A DNA stretch of 64,000 nt, from assembly GCA_949358305.1 (NCBI GenBank), contig OX442314.1, forward strand, positions 33,723,608-33,787,607. The letters run 5' to 3'. Of this stretch, positions 62,019 through 64,000 are shown piece by piece; the stretch's first letter is position 1; each line of letters starts with the position of its first letter. The position numbers were made by a program, and so were the translations under genes. The notes under the pieces are model-generated. The model did not search any database, had not been told where the DNA came from, and was given only the letters and a program-made list of their open reading frames with translations. Source of the DNA: Strigamia acuminata. Taxonomy: Eukaryota; Arthropoda; Chilopoda; Geophilomorpha; Linotaeniidae.

Positions 62019-64000
62019 ATGGCGTCGGAGGAGAAATACGACGATTATAAGTCGATTAAAAAACTAAATGGGACAAATTATGCACAATGGGCGATTGGTG
62101 CGAAACTACTGTTATCCCAGCAAGGCGTGTGGGATCACGTGACGGGCGACGAGACTGCGCCGGGTCCCAACGCCACAGCCAAAGAAAAACGGGATTTCAG
62201 AGTGCGTGAGAAGCGGGCGTGGTCCACGATATGCCTGAGTTGCGAAGAATCGCAACAGCTCGTGGCCGTTGCCAAGGATACTTCTAAAGGGGCGTGGGAA
62301 GCAATCCGAGATGCTTACCAGCCCACCACACGCGCCCGGAAGGGCAGATTGAGGCGCGAGTTCCTGCAAATGCATCTAATGGACAATGAGGAGATGATGT
62401 GTTTTCTGGCCCGTGTCGACAGAAAAGTTGCAGAACTCGCGAATGTCAAAGTTATACCGACGGATGAGGAAATTGCATTCCAATACATGGATTTCCTCCC
62501 TACAACTTATGAGACTATAAAACAAATAATGTACCACTGGGATGATTTGGACTTCACCACTGCAAAAGTGAAAGACCGATTATTAGGAGAGTATAATCGT
62601 TTATTTGAAGCTTCAGACTCCTATGGTATGCGTACACAGGATTCCACTGAAAATGCAGGCGCATTCTTCGGGAAAGGGCGATTCCAACGCGGAAAAGGCG
62701 GAAATCAGCCATTTACACCTCGAACTTGTTTTTCCTGTGGCGGCACTGGTCACTTTGCGAGAGAGTGCCCGTCACCGCCCAAACAACAAGCGAATATGCA
62801 AAGCCAACGAGGTGGCACCTCTGCACAGCTAGCAAAAGGCACTGCACGAGGACGTGGCCGTGGTGGAAAGACCAAACAGGCCAATTTGGGACAAGTTGAC
62901 ATCTTTGATGAGCCATTGACAATGTTTTCGGCGGCAGTTCATCAAACTGAAGAGGAAGTCACCTTGTCGCCACCATTGTCTTTAATGTCGCATTGCGACT
63001 TTGATCCGCACTGGTACATAGATACCGGTGCAACAGATCACTTTTCATTTAATAGAAGTTGGTTCGTGACCTTCAAGCCACTGTCCGGCTATAGTGTCCA
63101 GCAGGGGGAAGGGAAGTCTAAAATTGAGGGCATTGGAAACGTGTTGATCACATCTTGTTATGAAGGCAGATGTAGAGAAATCACACTGCAAAATGTTTAT
63201 TTTGCGCCAAATTTTAAGAAAAACCTCTTATCGCTGGGCCGGACAGATGAAGCTGGTTTTACAACTTTTATCAAAAATGGAAAGTTGACCATGTTTAAAG
63301 ACCGAATTAGTGAGCCTTTTCTTGTTGCAGATAGAACAAATGATCGGATGTACAAAGTTAACTGCAAACTAGAGGCTAATATTGTGAACACAACTGCACC
63401 TTCTGCGCAACAGAGTGCAGCGGTGGGTGAAAATTCGGTCAAAAATGTTGTAAAAAGTGAAAGTGTCTTTAATCCTTTACTAAAAACAGTAGATTTTAAG
63501 GCAGCATTACTAAACACATTGAGTGGCGCAGTGCAGACTGCAGCGAAGCAGCAAGTGAGCGTAAATGCGCTAGTGAATGCGTCAAATCCTAAGAAAAGCG
63601 ATTTAAATGATACTAACGGACAAAATGATTCGAATGGGGGAAAAATCGAAAAGATCAAAGTGAAACCACAGCCAATGGACATTTGGCACTCCAGAATGGG
63701 CCATTTTAATGCAAGTGGGATTGCAAAAATGGAAGTTTCACCTGACATTTTCGGAGTTAAACTCTCCGACAAAGAACTTTCGCCTTGCGACGCGTGTTCG
63801 AAGGCAAAGAGCACTAGGGCAACGTTTTCCCCAATCCCAGAAATTTCTACAAAGGGAATTTTGGAAGTAATCCACATGGATCTGTGGGGCCCTCAGCCTT
63901 TTAAATCACTGGGTGGGGCCAGTTATTACTTAATAATTGTGGACGACTATTCACGTTTCATGTGGGTGGAAATTATTAAAAACAAGGGGGATGTATTTGA
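62019..64000 (+). CDS. Copia Gag-Pol polyprotein of element D, cut by window end
   Basis: The ATG at 62019 (MASEEKYDDYKSIKKLNGTN) opens a frame without a stop for 660 codons to the window edge. Gag core: YAQWAIGAKLLLSQQGVW and WEAIRDAYQPTTRARKGRL. One CCHC knuckle: CFSCGGTGHFAREC (about 62730-62770). Aspartic protease: WYIDTGATDHFSF (about 63013-63050). Integrase zinc domain: WHSRMGHFN ... CDACSKAKS (about 63688-63810). Start of the integrase core: IHMDLWGPQPF and IIVDDYSRF. Integrase directly after protease and before RT is the Ty1/copia order. RT and RNase H would follow outside the window. With an intact frame and a perfect primer site, this looks like a young, possibly active copy. Confidence 0.92.
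   Translation, partial: MASEEKYDDYKSIKKLNGTNYAQWAIGAKLLLSQQGVWDHVTGDETAPGPNATAKEKRDFRVREKRAWSTICLSCEESQQLVAVAKDTSKGAWEAIRDAYQPTTRARKGRLRREFLQMHLMDNEEMMCFLARVDRKVAELANVKVIPTDEEIAFQYMDFLPTTYETIKQIMYHWDDLDFTTAKVKDRLLGEYNRLFEASDSYGMRTQDSTENAGAFFGKGRFQRGKGGNQPFTPRTCFSCGGTGHFARECPSPPKQQANMQSQRGGTSAQLAKGTARGRGRGGKTKQANLGQVDIFDEPLTMFSAAVHQTEEEVTLSPPLSLMSHCDFDPHWYIDTGATDHFSFNRSWFVTFKPLSGYSVQQGEGKSKIEGIGNVLITSCYEGRCREITLQNVYFAPNFKKNLLSLGRTDEAGFTTFIKNGKLTMFKDRISEPFLVADRTNDRMYKVNCKLEANIVNTTAPSAQQSAAVGENSVKNVVKSESVFNPLLKTVDFKAALLNTLSGAVQTAAKQQVSVNALVNASNPKKSDLNDTNGQNDSNGGKIEKIKVKPQPMDIWHSRMGHFNASGIAKMEVSPDIFGVKLSDKELSPCDACSKAKSTRATFSPIPEISTKGILEVIHMDLWGPQPFKSLGGASYYLIIVDDYSRFMWVEIIKNKGDVF

Overview
This is eukaryotic DNA, very probably arthropod, possibly an insect. 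It is AT-rich and split by spliceosomal introns. It holds a serpin cluster, a gene resembling the Kelch/BTB protein KLHL10, and a dense, nested population of LTR retrotransposons and TIR/MITE DNA transposons. No bacterial operon, CRISPR array, rRNA or tRNA gene was seen. The species cannot be named from the sequence. All function calls come from reading motifs; no database search was run.

Layout. 1-5723 (minus): Gypsy-type element A, running off the left edge: protease/RT/RNase H, a strong -1 frameshift signal, a very large Gag, PBS and LTR. 5724-7740 (minus): decayed element B with a double-zinc-knuckle Gag. 7742-12736: a 756-bp palindromic MITE, a tandem repeat split by a 218-bp MITE, and a 1-kb foldback element. 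12737-27501 (plus): element C, a 14.8-kb LTR retrotransposon with 1.75-kb LTRs and a TAGT target duplication. It has Gag with one internal stop, a canonical A AAA AAC -1 frameshift site, Pol with an integrase deletion, an antisense FLYWCH/MULE/RING pseudogene bounded by GC-rich palindromes, an extra Cys-rich ORF, and a TTAA-flanked MITE. 28868-30290: a decayed ORF cut by a TIR element with an 8-bp target duplication.

30318-43600 (minus): two blocks of three serpin cassettes, the second a copy of the first. Each cassette encodes a serpin from just after helix A to the C-terminus. It starts at a phase-0 splice acceptor about 45 nt after the previous stop codon, so a shared upstream exon is likely. 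Between the blocks lie a Gypsy gag remnant with a tRNA-Ser-type PBS, a decayed paralogue of an unknown gene family, and a long-TIR transposon. 44139-48080 (minus): an eight-exon KLHL10-like gene with its last two exons duplicated downstream. 49748-56200: a second palindromic MITE, a hAT transposase remnant carrying a two-level nest of insertions, and copia Gag and integrase relics.

56400-60466 (plus): the most unusual locus. A promoter-like region is followed by one uninterrupted 1279-codon ORF. Its first ~600 codons belong to the unknown helical gene family, and the rest is RT-thumb/RNase H/integrase from a Gypsy element. The stop codon of this ORF lies in the LTR of a Copia element (60461 to the window end), whose gag-pol frame opens at 62019 and is intact to the edge.

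Main candidates for new biology: the host/retrotransposon fusion ORF, the serpin cassette array with its probable shared 5' exon, and the cargo of element C.
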